64,000 bases of DNA. It comes from Symbiodinium natans (lineage: Eukaryota > Sar > Dinophyceae > Suessiales > Symbiodiniaceae). Below the pieces are notes generated by a model. It had not been told where the DNA came from. It saw only the letters and a program-made list of their open reading frames with translations, and did not search any database. Positions within the stretch are counted from its first letter, which is position 1. Each line of letters starts with the position of its first letter. Positions 40,401-48,270 of the stretch are shown piece by piece. The stretch covers positions 1 to 64,000 of the forward strand of contig CAJNDS010001535.1 in assembly GCA_905221605.1 (NCBI GenBank). Reading direction: 5' to 3'. The translations under genes and the position numbers were made by a program.

Positions 40401-43400
40401 TCAGAGGATCATACGAGACTCGACAAGAGATCTGTCGGAACAGATCGTGACGTTCGGGAGGTACAAGAACTTGCTCTTCAGAGAACTCCCACATTCGTAT
40501 CTTCGCTGGAGTCTTCAGGAGACAGCAGCGCAGGGATCGGGGGCGTCCCACGAGTTGAGGCAGCTAGCCAACTTTGCCCAGAAGGTCCTCAATCCTCAGA
40601 AGGAGACGTACCACGACCCAGAGATGAGTGCTGCAATCCCTTACCAACCGGATCCAGAGGAGACGAGTTCGACCTCAACGAAGTGGTCTTTGGTGACGGG
40701 GACTTCGGAGGCCATGGCAAGCGGGTACAATCAGGGCAAGAACCATGTCCCGACAGCGAAGCAGATGGGAGCCAAGCGCGGCATCGAATCCGAGGAGAGC
40801 AAGATGGCCCAGGACACTCCCCCGGAGGTACGAGAGGAACTCGAGGCACTAACCACCAGGATCGCCCTACTCAAGGAGAAGCATGGAATGTGATTCTCTC
40901 GTGTGATGTTGACCTCGACAACGACGCTAGTGCCGAAGGGGTCCTAGATGTGTGCGGTATGGAGGCCAATGCTACCGGGGCCCTTGAAACCTTCTATGAG
41001 TGTCGAGAGTCCAGTGCCGAAGAGCTACCTCTTGAAGTCGTTGCACAAGACCTTTTGCGCACCAAGGATTACAGCTTCGAGAGTTGTGAAAAACTGGCCC
41101 GCCGAGTGTGTGAACATGCTAGGAACAGTAGACGAAGGCAAGCTCATGGGGAACAGGGGAGCTCGATTGCTTTTGGGGCCTATAGTCATGGTAACTTCCA
41201 CGGCATCATTAAGAAGACCTTCGACCATGTCCATGTTGTGCGCTACATGAATGCTTTCTTGCGGGCACATGGGGCCAAGGGTACCTGGAGTTCCCTCCAG
41301 ATCAATGTGAACTGTCGTCCTCTTGTACATCGTGATCAGCACAACCATAGCGACACCCTTGCAAGCACCATCTCCTTCGGAAATTTCCGCGGCGGTCGTC
41401 TGTGGATAGAAACGGATCCTGAAGCCCAGGTGCCAGAGATCGGTGTCCCCCACATTATGTCAGATGGCGAAGGGCGTGCTCTTTCAGGACACCTTGTCGA
41501 CACACGTGCGCTCGTGAAGTTCGATGGTCGTCGTAAACATGGCGTAGAAGAGTGGGAAGGGGATCGTATCAGCATTACTGCTTACACAACACGTGGGGTG
41601 TCGCAACTGGCACGACAAGAACGGGACATGCTGAGAAGTTTTGGTTTCCCCGTTGGGCAGGATACCCCCACGAAGATCACCGTTGAGGACAAATCCTGGA
41701 AAAACGAACACGCCCGGCGACCCAAGAAGAGCATCAGAAGACAGATCATGCGAGGGGCTAGCCGAGCAAGTGCACTGTTGACTTTAAGTATGACGGCAGC
41801 TTCGAGTTACGTCGCCGAGGTAATGCTTCCGAGTTCATCCCCAGACAGACCATCAATCCTGGAAATTGGAGATTTCGCTGCTACCTACACCCTTGCAGGA
41901 AACGGCAGCTCAGTCATAGAACCGGTCTCGTGGGAGGATTTTGTCAACGATTCAGATTGCCAGAGAGTTCTCGAAACCATACATGCCCTACACCCATGTG
42001 TTGTCTGGATTCGAGGTCACGACGAGATCACCGATGCCAAGTCCAACGAAATCGCATCCCAGGTCTTCTCCGCTGCGTTGAATCAGATCCTCTTGGGGGG
42101 TATATTCGTTCTCAGCGGTAACAAAGAACACATGCTGTGGAGAGACCATGCCTTCAACAGCTTGCTTAACATGTATGAGACCCAGTTAGATGTCGACGCT
42201 CAAGGCTTTCAAGTGCTTCGTGTTGCGCAACCTGGAGTTCTGCAGCAAGGGCCTCATTCGGTATATGTCGGAGAGATCGAACAGCAGGATCCCGAAGGCG
42301 AACAACCCCAAGCTGTACCTCCTGAAAGACTAGATGCCGCAAGGACTAGTAACATCAAGTTTGACGCTCAGGTCCCCAAGCCCGTTCAGGCTTCCCTTGG
42401 TCGACTTCATCAGAACCTCGGCCACCCAAGCAACCATGACCTAGCGAGACATTTGAGACTTGCTGGAGCTGAAGAACATGTCATACAAGCATGCAAACAT
42501 CTGCGTTGTCAGGTTTGTGATCGTGCTAAGCAATCAGCTTCAGCGAGGCCTGCGTGTTTGCCATCTTTGTTGGATTTCAACCAGCTCGTGAGCGTCGATG
42601 TTTTCACAGTTTTCGATGCAGCCCAGGTGAAACATTCGTTGCTGTCCGTCATAGACCATGCTACAACGTTCCATCTTGTCGGAGAGCTTGAAGGGCATTC
42701 TGCCGAAGCCTTTGAGCGGAAGTTCACTCAGATGTGGGGATCTGTTTTTGGGGCACCAGGAACAATTGCTGCAGACTTGGAAACTGGTCTACAGGCCGGG
42801 CTGGCGAACTATGCTGAATTCCATGGATGCCGGCTTCGCCCCGCTGCAGGCCAGGCCCATTGGCAGCAAGGACTCATAGAGCGTCATGGGCTCTGGTATC
42901 AGGCCATGCTCAGAAAAGTCATAGATGAGAAGTCCATCGACGCTAGCGACCTTTACTATGCCTTGCAAGCAGTGAACTCAGCTAAGAACGAGCTGCGCCG
43001 GAGACATGGTTTCTCACCAACCCAAGCTGTGTTCGGAAAAGATCCCAAAATCCCAGGAGAACTGTGCGCTGGCGATGACGAAGAACGATACCTGGAAATA
43101 CTTTCACATGATCGCCAACGACAACGGGAGATGCATATTCGTGCCTCGGCCAGGATCGCCTTTTACAGAACACAACTTGATTCGAAGCTTCGTCGTGCAC
43201 TTATCCAGCGGGCTCGAGTTAAGCGTGGAGGGTACTGCGTCGGGGAGTTGGTGTGCTTTTTCAGAGTTGACAAAGGAGGGACAAAGTCCAACTTCAAACG
43301 AGGTAAGTGGCGGGGGCCCGGAACGATCATTGGACATGAAGGTGGTAACTGGTGGGTTTCTTTTGGTGGGCGGTGTCATCTTGTTGCTGAAGAACATCTC

Positions 43401-45584
43401 CGTCCTAGCACTTCTGAAGAGCTTGGAGAAATCCTAACCACCAGGATTGCCCGCGATGATCTTGAACGACTTCTTAACCTAGATCCCGATGACCCCGCTA
43501 CGTATGAAGATGAAGATCATGCTGACGACATTGACGCAGACGAAGGACAAGAACAACTTGAGGGTGATGAAATGGATTTTCAGTTCGATCTCGAACCCGA
43601 GGATTTGAAAGATGAACTCACTGCAGAAGATAGGCCTACCAGCGAGCGACGAGGACTCGAAGCTCCTGTACCTCCTCCTGTCCCCAAGAGAGTTAGGAAG
43701 AAAGGGCCTGGAGTCCAGTCGGTTCACATGTTAAAACAATGCCGTACAGCCAGGTCTCTCGAAAAACAGTACGAGAAGGAGATCCCCTGGGCAGTAATCC
43801 CACCAGAACAACATAGTGCCTTCCGACAAGCAGAGGAGAAACAGTACGACGAACACATCAAGTATCAGGCCCTGGAGCCTTTGTCGCTCGAAGAAAGTGC
43901 TCGTGTTCGTGAGTGTGTGGACAAAAGTCGTATCCTCTCTTCAAGGTTTGCCTACAAAGACAAGAACTGGTCCCGGCGGAAGCTTGATTCTAGTCTTCCT
44001 TGGAAACCGAAGGCGAGGATCGTCGTGTCTGGACACCGCGATCCAGATATCGGTCTCCTAGACACCGACGCGCCTACCATCAACAGACTATCGGTGCTCA
44101 CCATCTTGCAGCTTGTAGCAAGTCGGAGGCAATCTCATGGGTGGGAGGCATCAGCAGGTGACATTACTGCAGCTTTTCTCAACGGAGATGCTCTGGAAAG
44201 GGTCTTGTATCTCAGACAGCCCCGTTCAGGTCTTGCTTCTCTACATCCAGACCAACTGCTACGAATCACCAAAGGTATCTTTGGCCTTCCTGACAGTCCT
44301 CGCAAATGGTGGAGGCGCTTCCGAAAGGACATGTTAGCAGTGCGGCTAAGTGTAGAGGGCGTTGAGTACAAGTTTGTGCAGAATGCGCTTGACCCTTGCC
44401 TTTTTCAGCTTGTTCCGTCCGATAATGAAGCTAGTGAACCGGCAGCGTATGCCGGAGTACATGTCGATGACATCCTGGTTGCTGGCGACAAGAAGATGTC
44501 CGAAGCTATTCGCAATGCTCTCTCGAGCATCTTCCCAGTCGACGACTGGGAGATCAACAGCTTCGACTACATTGGAAGCCACATCGAGGTGAATGACTCA
44601 GGTGTCTTCATCAGTCAAGAGGCGTATGCTGGAGGGCGACTGTTCCAAATCGACATCGGCAAGGGGCAGGAAGATGAAGAGCCTGCTTCTGAAGAACAAC
44701 GAATCGACAACCAGTCTCTCATCGGCGCCCTTTCCTGGCTTGGATCCCAGAGTCGTCCTGATATTCAATGCTCAGTTTCGCTTGCACAACAACTCCAAAA
44801 GAACCCAAGCGTTGCTGACCTGAAGTTCACCAACCAGATAGCGCGACGAGCGTGGGATCATCGAGACAAAGGGATTTGGCTACGACCTTTGAAACTTGAG
44901 AGCCTAGAGTTTTTAGTGTACCACGACTCGGCATGGGCGAATGCAGAGCTCACGGGTGAGGATGGTTTCCGCCTCGAGTACGAGGACCATGTCAGCGGCG
45001 TCATGAAGAATACACCTTTTGACATCAAAGAAAGAAAGGCCAAACGGGCGAATTCCAAGGTCGCCAGCCAGTTCGGAATCCTCATCTTCTTGACCGATGG
45101 AGAGCAGTACTCAGCTGGAGGAGGCGTAGGAAGCATCCTTGACTGGAAGAGTTCGGCAAACCCTAGGGTGTGTCGCTCAACGTTCGGGGCTGAAACCACA
45201 GGCTGTTCCGAGGCCATCGAGATGGGGCAGTATGTGAGATCCTTTGTGCAAACAGTGCTGCGCGGCCGCCTCCAACGTGTACAGGACTTGAGCGGCAGTC
45301 AGCTGAAGTGCATCACGGATTGCAAATCACTATTCGACCATTTGCATCGAGAAGGCATCCCAAGGATCCCTTCAGACAAACGTCTAGCCATAGATCTCGC
45401 TGCGTTGAGGCAATATCTGTGTGAAGAGCAAGCCAATGGCAAACCTCCACTCTTTTGGGTCCCCACCGAGTTCCAACTTGCTGATATCCTTACCAAACCT
45501 AAGTGTGCTGATTCATGGTGGGCGACCGTGTGGGGAGCAGTGAGACTTCCATTTATTTCCAAGGATGCGACGAAGCATCGTTGA
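37458..45584 (+). CDS. Ty1/copia gag-pol polyprotein with oxygenase-like domain
   Basis: About 2708 aa from the ATG at 37458, the first in frame after the leader. In order: Trp/Asp/Gly-rich N-terminus; gag capsid-like region (about 210-420); zinc knuckle CAGCRRRGHWHKDPEC at 508 (last spacing 6, usually 4); aspartic protease with DSA at 570; a conserved-looking region with FMRWWSETKLAKDFW (about 770-870); an acidic low-complexity stretch (about 890-1145) overlapped by another ORF; a 2OG-Fe(II)-oxygenase-like domain (His1291, Asp1293, His1361, Arg1370); a degenerate methyltransferase-like segment (about 1465-1570); integrase with HHCC (His1651) and Asp1714, Asp1773, Glu1808; RT with GDITAAF (Asp2235) and HVDD (2337-2338); RNase H (Asp2490, GAETTG, TDCKS) and the copia-typical DILTKPK end. 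Family function: reverse transcription and integration of its own RNA. Accessory-domain functions are inference. Confidence 0.9.
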   Translation: MASDGHVPTAGQDSAAPDQHAPSPDTNVPAADPSPHMTVDGRQGDPWRHDDPWRTWDRSHGAWGQSTWRSAGWWTGDGYYGGRQWWYDAWDDRDGARRPSGGQDSGHFGRNNQRDATDPWAHYQGPPEGQAGRPDDQASDGSGRGSGESRGSGASEAPSPGSGGRCDYGDRDAQGPDNNRVPGPDRERRGSLGETTSGTSTTTPPVPTTTSKEGQDFKGGLSERMAVPSFSADKTGDELGSSARSYLRQIDAWCKVTRTPASQRALLLYQNLSGRAWVESEELSVELLASEYGVQEFKRWIQERYQEIEVSKIAEALTQFFKKLRREGGQSIREFNSAFDRGHTRLLEIDCRLPEVAKAWAYLNALGLTSAEELALLASVGNEYNTAKLQKAAVLHEKSFKPPWFVRRNGNGNPDGGKGKPVRGAFLTEIDEDDIAEEETEHLMTEEEASEMHEAFMAQESAKARYREITKARGVDPSFLRKDGSRNEASNKDTPEARLQLAKSRSYCAGCRRRGHWHKDPECPMNQPGGQMTKPGGSSGTKDSSKEAFVVQVAYEVGYMGGQGLVAITDSACSKSVAGQAWLQKYMLAGREAGLEMQFIDTQDDFRFGASKLFRATFTATIAIFVGGRGFLVRASIVQGEVPLLLSRNVLSKIGMLYDVEGHSASFRHLGVQDLKLLTTENGHPAIPVRVKGLPTFALPTPQEWAGDEVRLLPSSESHAAYMTMTCESSERASASTFATSRSCESACVADGGADRNLSQPFETIFYPKKLSPFVFNFLSAEALNTDVFMRWWSETKLAKDFWIETASSFIRIHVIPRKALFSPDAWHTSQSNVRDKLLHNVGSFRSTTAIACQSLQLLPSRHDAWQSSPESAHSALWVGRTVFPRTPFQSSSSEHVVAEGQDALEHESERVGRGSSSAGSADTHYMGQGRDTSAGVREEKGTTWSIQRPERSLFNDDARASQEDGRAADPASTEAHPRTPSEDHTRLDKRSVGTDRDVREVQELALQRTPTFVSSLESSGDSSAGIGGVPRVEAASQLCPEGPQSSEGDVPRPRDECCNPLPTGSRGDEFDLNEVVFGDGDFGGHGKRVQSGQEPCPDSEADGSQARHRIRGEQDGPGHSPGGTRGTRGTNHQDRPTQGEAWNVILSCDVDLDNDASAEGVLDVCGMEANATGALETFYECRESSAEELPLEVVAQDLLRTKDYSFESCEKLARRVCEHARNSRRRQAHGEQGSSIAFGAYSHGNFHGIIKKTFDHVHVVRYMNAFLRAHGAKGTWSSLQINVNCRPLVHRDQHNHSDTLASTISFGNFRGGRLWIETDPEAQVPEIGVPHIMSDGEGRALSGHLVDTRALVKFDGRRKHGVEEWEGDRISITAYTTRGVSQLARQERDMLRSFGFPVGQDTPTKITVEDKSWKNEHARRPKKSIRRQIMRGASRASALLTLSMTAASSYVAEVMLPSSSPDRPSILEIGDFAATYTLAGNGSSVIEPVSWEDFVNDSDCQRVLETIHALHPCVVWIRGHDEITDAKSNEIASQVFSAALNQILLGGIFVLSGNKEHMLWRDHAFNSLLNMYETQLDVDAQGFQVLRVAQPGVLQQGPHSVYVGEIEQQDPEGEQPQAVPPERLDAARTSNIKFDAQVPKPVQASLGRLHQNLGHPSNHDLARHLRLAGAEEHVIQACKHLRCQVCDRAKQSASARPACLPSLLDFNQLVSVDVFTVFDAAQVKHSLLSVIDHATTFHLVGELEGHSAEAFERKFTQMWGSVFGAPGTIAADLETGLQAGLANYAEFHGCRLRPAAGQAHWQQGLIERHGLWYQAMLRKVIDEKSIDASDLYYALQAVNSAKNELRRRHGFSPTQAVFGKDPKIPGELCAGDDEERYLEILSHDRQRQREMHIRASARIAFYRTQLDSKLRRALIQRARVKRGGYCVGELVCFFRVDKGGTKSNFKRGKWRGPGTIIGHEGGNWWVSFGGRCHLVAEEHLRPSTSEELGEILTTRIARDDLERLLNLDPDDPATYEDEDHADDIDADEGQEQLEGDEMDFQFDLEPEDLKDELTAEDRPTSERRGLEAPVPPPVPKRVRKKGPGVQSVHMLKQCRTARSLEKQYEKEIPWAVIPPEQHSAFRQAEEKQYDEHIKYQALEPLSLEESARVRECVDKSRILSSRFAYKDKNWSRRKLDSSLPWKPKARIVVSGHRDPDIGLLDTDAPTINRLSVLTILQLVASRRQSHGWEASAGDITAAFLNGDALERVLYLRQPRSGLASLHPDQLLRITKGIFGLPDSPRKWWRRFRKDMLAVRLSVEGVEYKFVQNALDPCLFQLVPSDNEASEPAAYAGVHVDDILVAGDKKMSEAIRNALSSIFPVDDWEINSFDYIGSHIEVNDSGVFISQEAYAGGRLFQIDIGKGQEDEEPASEEQRIDNQSLIGALSWLGSQSRPDIQCSVSLAQQLQKNPSVADLKFTNQIARRAWDHRDKGIWLRPLKLESLEFLVYHDSAWANAELTGEDGFRLEYEDHVSGVMKNTPFDIKERKAKRANSKVASQFGILIFLTDGEQYSAGGGVGSILDWKSSANPRVCRSTFGAETTGCSEAIEMGQYVRSFVQTVLRGRLQRVQDLSGSQLKCITDCKSLFDHLHREGIPRIPSDKRLAIDLAALRQYLCEEQANGKPPLFWVPTEFQLADILTKPKCADSWWATVWGAVRLPFISKDATKHR
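40045..40893 (+). CDS. Overlapping +1-frame ORF: SAP-like and FGRYK/YLRW domain
   Basis: 282 codons entirely inside the polyprotein but in the +1 frame. From about codon 34 it reads MSSQKAKTLWNMSRSELVEE, a helical repeat, then SSMTMPELVKKMDELQIPLP and TRGLLQRIIRD (SAP-like), then FGRYKNLLFRELPHSYLRWS (resembling DUF3820-like modules), and ends REELEALTTRIALLKEKHGM. These read as structured protein, whereas the main frame here is Ser/Gly/Glu-rich low complexity. I recall similar modules in frame in other dinoflagellate copia polyproteins, so the likeliest explanation is two compensating frameshifts; dual coding is the alternative. Confidence 0.55.
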   Translation: MTHGRVHPSQPIQLFGSVGLCSLVPLFRAAVRNMSSQKAKTLWNMSRSELVEEAHRLEVPIHTTWGKEEIRQLVSEKRKELHGPSSVPRGLSSMTMPELVKKMDELQIPLPPKPTRGLLQRIIRDSTRDLSEQIVTFGRYKNLLFRELPHSYLRWSLQETAAQGSGASHELRQLANFAQKVLNPQKETYHDPEMSAAIPYQPDPEETSSTSTKWSLVTGTSEAMASGYNQGKNHVPTAKQMGAKRGIESEESKMAQDTPPEVREELEALTTRIALLKEKHGM

Positions 45585-45599
45585 AGGGGGGGAAGAGAA
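45583..45599 (+). promoter_or_regulatory. Polypurine-tract candidate
   Basis: GAAGGGGGGGAAGAGAA just after the stop codon. It lies 11 nt before the 3' LTR rather than directly against it, which is unusual. Confidence 0.6.
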
Positions 45600-45610
45600 T
45601 TTTTAAGCAG

Positions 45611-45759
45611 TGATAAACCCAACTTTCTGCAAGGCGTCGACGAGATCCGCCCGCAGGCTTTTGGTCAGAGGAAAACGTGCGCGAGGTCGTGCACAGCAGG
45701 CGGGGGCCCCGAGGGTCTTCTTTCGGTTGGGGTTCGGTTTCGTTCTCTTTGTTTTGTCA
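45611..45759 (+). repeat. 3' LTR
   Basis: Identical to the 5' LTR over 149 bp; followed by the CTAAA target duplication. Confidence 0.95.
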
Positions 45760-46264
45760 CTAAACCCTAAACCCTAAACCCTAAACCCTAAACCCTAAAC
45801 CCTAAACCCTAAACCCTAAACCCAACTGAGATCGAAGCGGGGGTGGCGAAAGTCTGCGCTCACCCGAGTCCCTCAGGAGCTGCGATCTGGTCTCGGGTGT
45901 AGGGGCAAACCCTAAACCCTAAACCCCAAAATGCCCTAAACCCTAAACCCCAAACCCTAAACCCAAAATTTCCCCTTTCGATATATAGAGACAAAACTGT
46001 GCCTGAGATGCGACGGAATCCGTCCGTTCGTGTGGGGGGGAGTGATCGGGGGTTGTGGGGTTTGGGTTGAGATTTTAAGGGACTTTTGACAGGGGAGACC
46101 CTAGAAGGGACCCTTCATCTTCTTCCCCTATATACCCCCTATATACCTCGTCCCTATATGCCTAAGTGGCCCCCAAATAACCCTAAACCCTAAACCCTAA
46201 ACCCTAAACCCTAAACCCTAAACCCTAAACCCTAAGCCCTAAACCCTACACCCTAAGCCCTAAA
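45760..46264 (-). repeat. Telomere-like arrays CCCTAAA flanking the copia element
   Basis: CCCTAAA at 45760-45823, smaller runs at 45910-45966 and a run at 46178-46264, separated by unique DNA. No gene. Confidence 0.9.
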
Positions 46265-46856
46265 GAACCCCTAAGGTCCGAGTCCCTCCTTGAGTCTCTT
46301 GATTAGAGGACGAAGAGACCCCGAAAGCCCCCTAAACCCAAGCCCTTACCCCTCCTGAGATCTCCTGGATTCGGGTTTAGGGTTTAGGGCTTAGGGTTTA
46401 GGATTAGGGTTGCAGCCCCCCTAAATCCCTCAGACCTTGAAACGCAAACCAGCGCAGTAGAACCCCAGAAAGGACCCAGAAGCCCCAAAGCCCAAAACCC
46501 TCTAATTTCCCCCCCGAACGCAGAGTCCCTACATATTCCAATCCCTCAACATCACTAAACCCAAAGCCCTTACACAAGAAACCCCTAAACCGAAACCCTA
46601 AACCCTAGACCTAACCCCTAAAACCAAAACCCTAGACCCTCAACCCAAAGCTCTAGACCCTAGACCCTAAACCCTAGACCCAAAACCCTAAACCCTAGAA
46701 ACCCCCAAACCCCAAGCCCTTAAACCCCTAAATCCCTGAATCCCTCAAGCCCGACCCCTGGGGCGGCTGAGCATCCCAACTCGAGCCTGGAGTTCTGTAC
46801 CTTGCGCTTGAAGGCTTTGGGGGGGGGGGGGGGGGGGGCGTTTTTGGAGTTTTTGG
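46265..46856. other. Non-genic: degenerate CCCTAAA and a poly-G run
   Basis: Scattered CCCTAGA/CCCTAAA words (46590-46700) and about 20 G at 46819-46838. No gene recognised. Confidence 0.6.
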
Positions 46857-47088
46857 GGGTTTAGGGGTTTAGGGGTTTCGGGGTTTAGGGGTTTAGTTGT
46901 TTAGGGGTTTGGGGGTTTGGGGGTTTGGGGGTTCAGGGGTTGAGGGGTTTGGGGTTTAGGGGTGTTAGGGGTTTAGGGGGTTTGGGGGTTTAGGGGGTTT
47001 GGGGGTTTAGGGGTTTAGGGCTTTGGGGGTTTAGGGGTTCAGGGGTTTAGGGGTTTCGGGGTTTAGGGGTTTAGGGTTTAGGGTTTTG
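46857..47088 (+). repeat. Telomere-like array, 8/9-bp variants TTTAGGGG and TTTGGGGG
   Basis: G-rich variant array of about 230 bp with TTTAGGGG, TTTCGGGG and TTTGGGGG units. Confidence 0.92.
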
Positions 47089-47211
47089 GGCTATTTATGG
47101 GTCCGGGGTCTTGGAGGGCTTTGAGGGGCTTTGAGTAGGAGACTCGGGGGCTTCTTTGGGGATCACGGCCCAGAACGCAGCGGTTCGTAGAAAACTTTAG
47201 TCACAAGGGTT

Positions 47212-47301
47212 TAACCCCCAAACCCCAAACCCCAAACCCCAAACCCTAAACCCTAAACCCTAAACCCTAAACCCTAAACCCTAAACCCTAAACCCTAAAC
47301 T
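47212..47301 (-). repeat. Telomere-like array CCCCAAA changing to CCCTAAA
   Basis: Four CCCCAAA units followed by about nine CCCTAAA units. Confidence 0.94.
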
Positions 47302-48065
47302 TTTAGGGGCTTTCAGGCTTTAGGGTTTGGGTTTGGGATCCAGCTGGACTTGGGAGCCAAAGGGGCTGAACCCTCAACTACGATTTGCTTGGACACCTTT
47401 GTTTGGTGCTTCTGTTTTAAGCATTTGAGTTGGAGCCATATTACCAAGATGTGCTCCTCAAAACAACTAACACATAATAATGCCTGAATGCCTAGATTGC
47501 CCTTGTAAGGAGGAATGTTTCTATCGTTGGGAAGGAGTTCTCAAGCAACTCGTTGGGCTTCGTGGGCCCGAAAAACCCCAGACCAGGAGTCCCCCAAGAT
47601 GTGCGCAAGCCTAAAAACCCTACACCCCCGAAACCCGAAACCCTGCACACTAAACCCGAAACCCTAAACCCTAAACCACCCTAAACCGTAAACCGTAAAC
47701 CCGAAGCTCTAAACTTTTGGGAGGCTGAACTCGACGCGAGGTGCCGGATGTCCCGCACATGCGCCCGCGGGCGCCGGGATGCGGCCGGAAGCTGCGAGCC
47801 ACGGCGGCGAGGGAAAAAAGAGGAGGGTTAAGGGTTCTTGGGGTTTGGGTTTGGGTTTGGGGTTTGGGGTTTGGGGTTTACGATTTAGGGTTTGGGGCGT
47901 AGTCTATTAAAGGGATTCGCGATAAGGGAATCGGAACCTACCCCCTAAAGAAGGGAAATGTAGGGAATTAGGGCCCACACTGGGTCGGAGCATTTAGTTT
48001 CTCCTCACAAAGCCCGGGGATCTGCTCCTCCTAGATGCAGTTGCACTCTGCCAGAGTTCAGGGTC
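47302..48065. other. Non-genic
   Basis: Unique DNA with small CCCTAAA words near 47630-47700, a GC-rich stretch at 47740-47815 and TTTGGGG words at 47836-47880. No gene recognised. Confidence 0.5.
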
Positions 48066-48270
48066 TAGGCCTAGGATGAATGGCCTGATGGTTCAGGGCT
48101 TTCGCGCCTGCAGGGACCGCCGCGCTGTGGTGCGTGGCTGCTACGACAACCTCCACCAGCCACAGAAACAAAGAAGTCATCCTCCAGAAGCTGAAAAGAC
48201 ACGGCGACACACGCCGAGGCCGAGCTCCCAAAGGCGGGCTGACCGTTGCACTCGAATGACGGCACTGATC
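48066..48270 (-). repeat. 3' flanking module of PPR genes (copy B)
   Basis: DNA downstream of PPR gene B that resembles DNA downstream of genes C (about 52190-52336), E (60480-60584) and F (62380-62518): words such as GACGACCTCCACC, GAAGCTGAA and CGACACACGCCGAG. Confidence 0.6.

Larger units (their letters stand above)
37184..45759 (+). mobile_element. Complete Ty1/copia LTR retrotransposon (8576 bp)
   Basis: Two 149-bp direct repeats (37184-37332 and 45611-45759) begin TG and end CA and look identical base for base. They are flanked by the 5-bp duplication CTAAA (37179-37183 and 45760-45764). The domain order protease - integrase - RT - RNase H is that of Ty1/copia. One uninterrupted coding frame and identical LTRs indicate a recent insertion. 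The target is telomere-like CCCTAAA DNA on both sides. Confidence 0.97.

Noticed and set aside
40120-40893. Main-frame polyprotein residues about 890-1145 as a novel domain
   Set aside because: Ser/Gly/Glu-rich low complexity; the structured signal is in the +1 frame.
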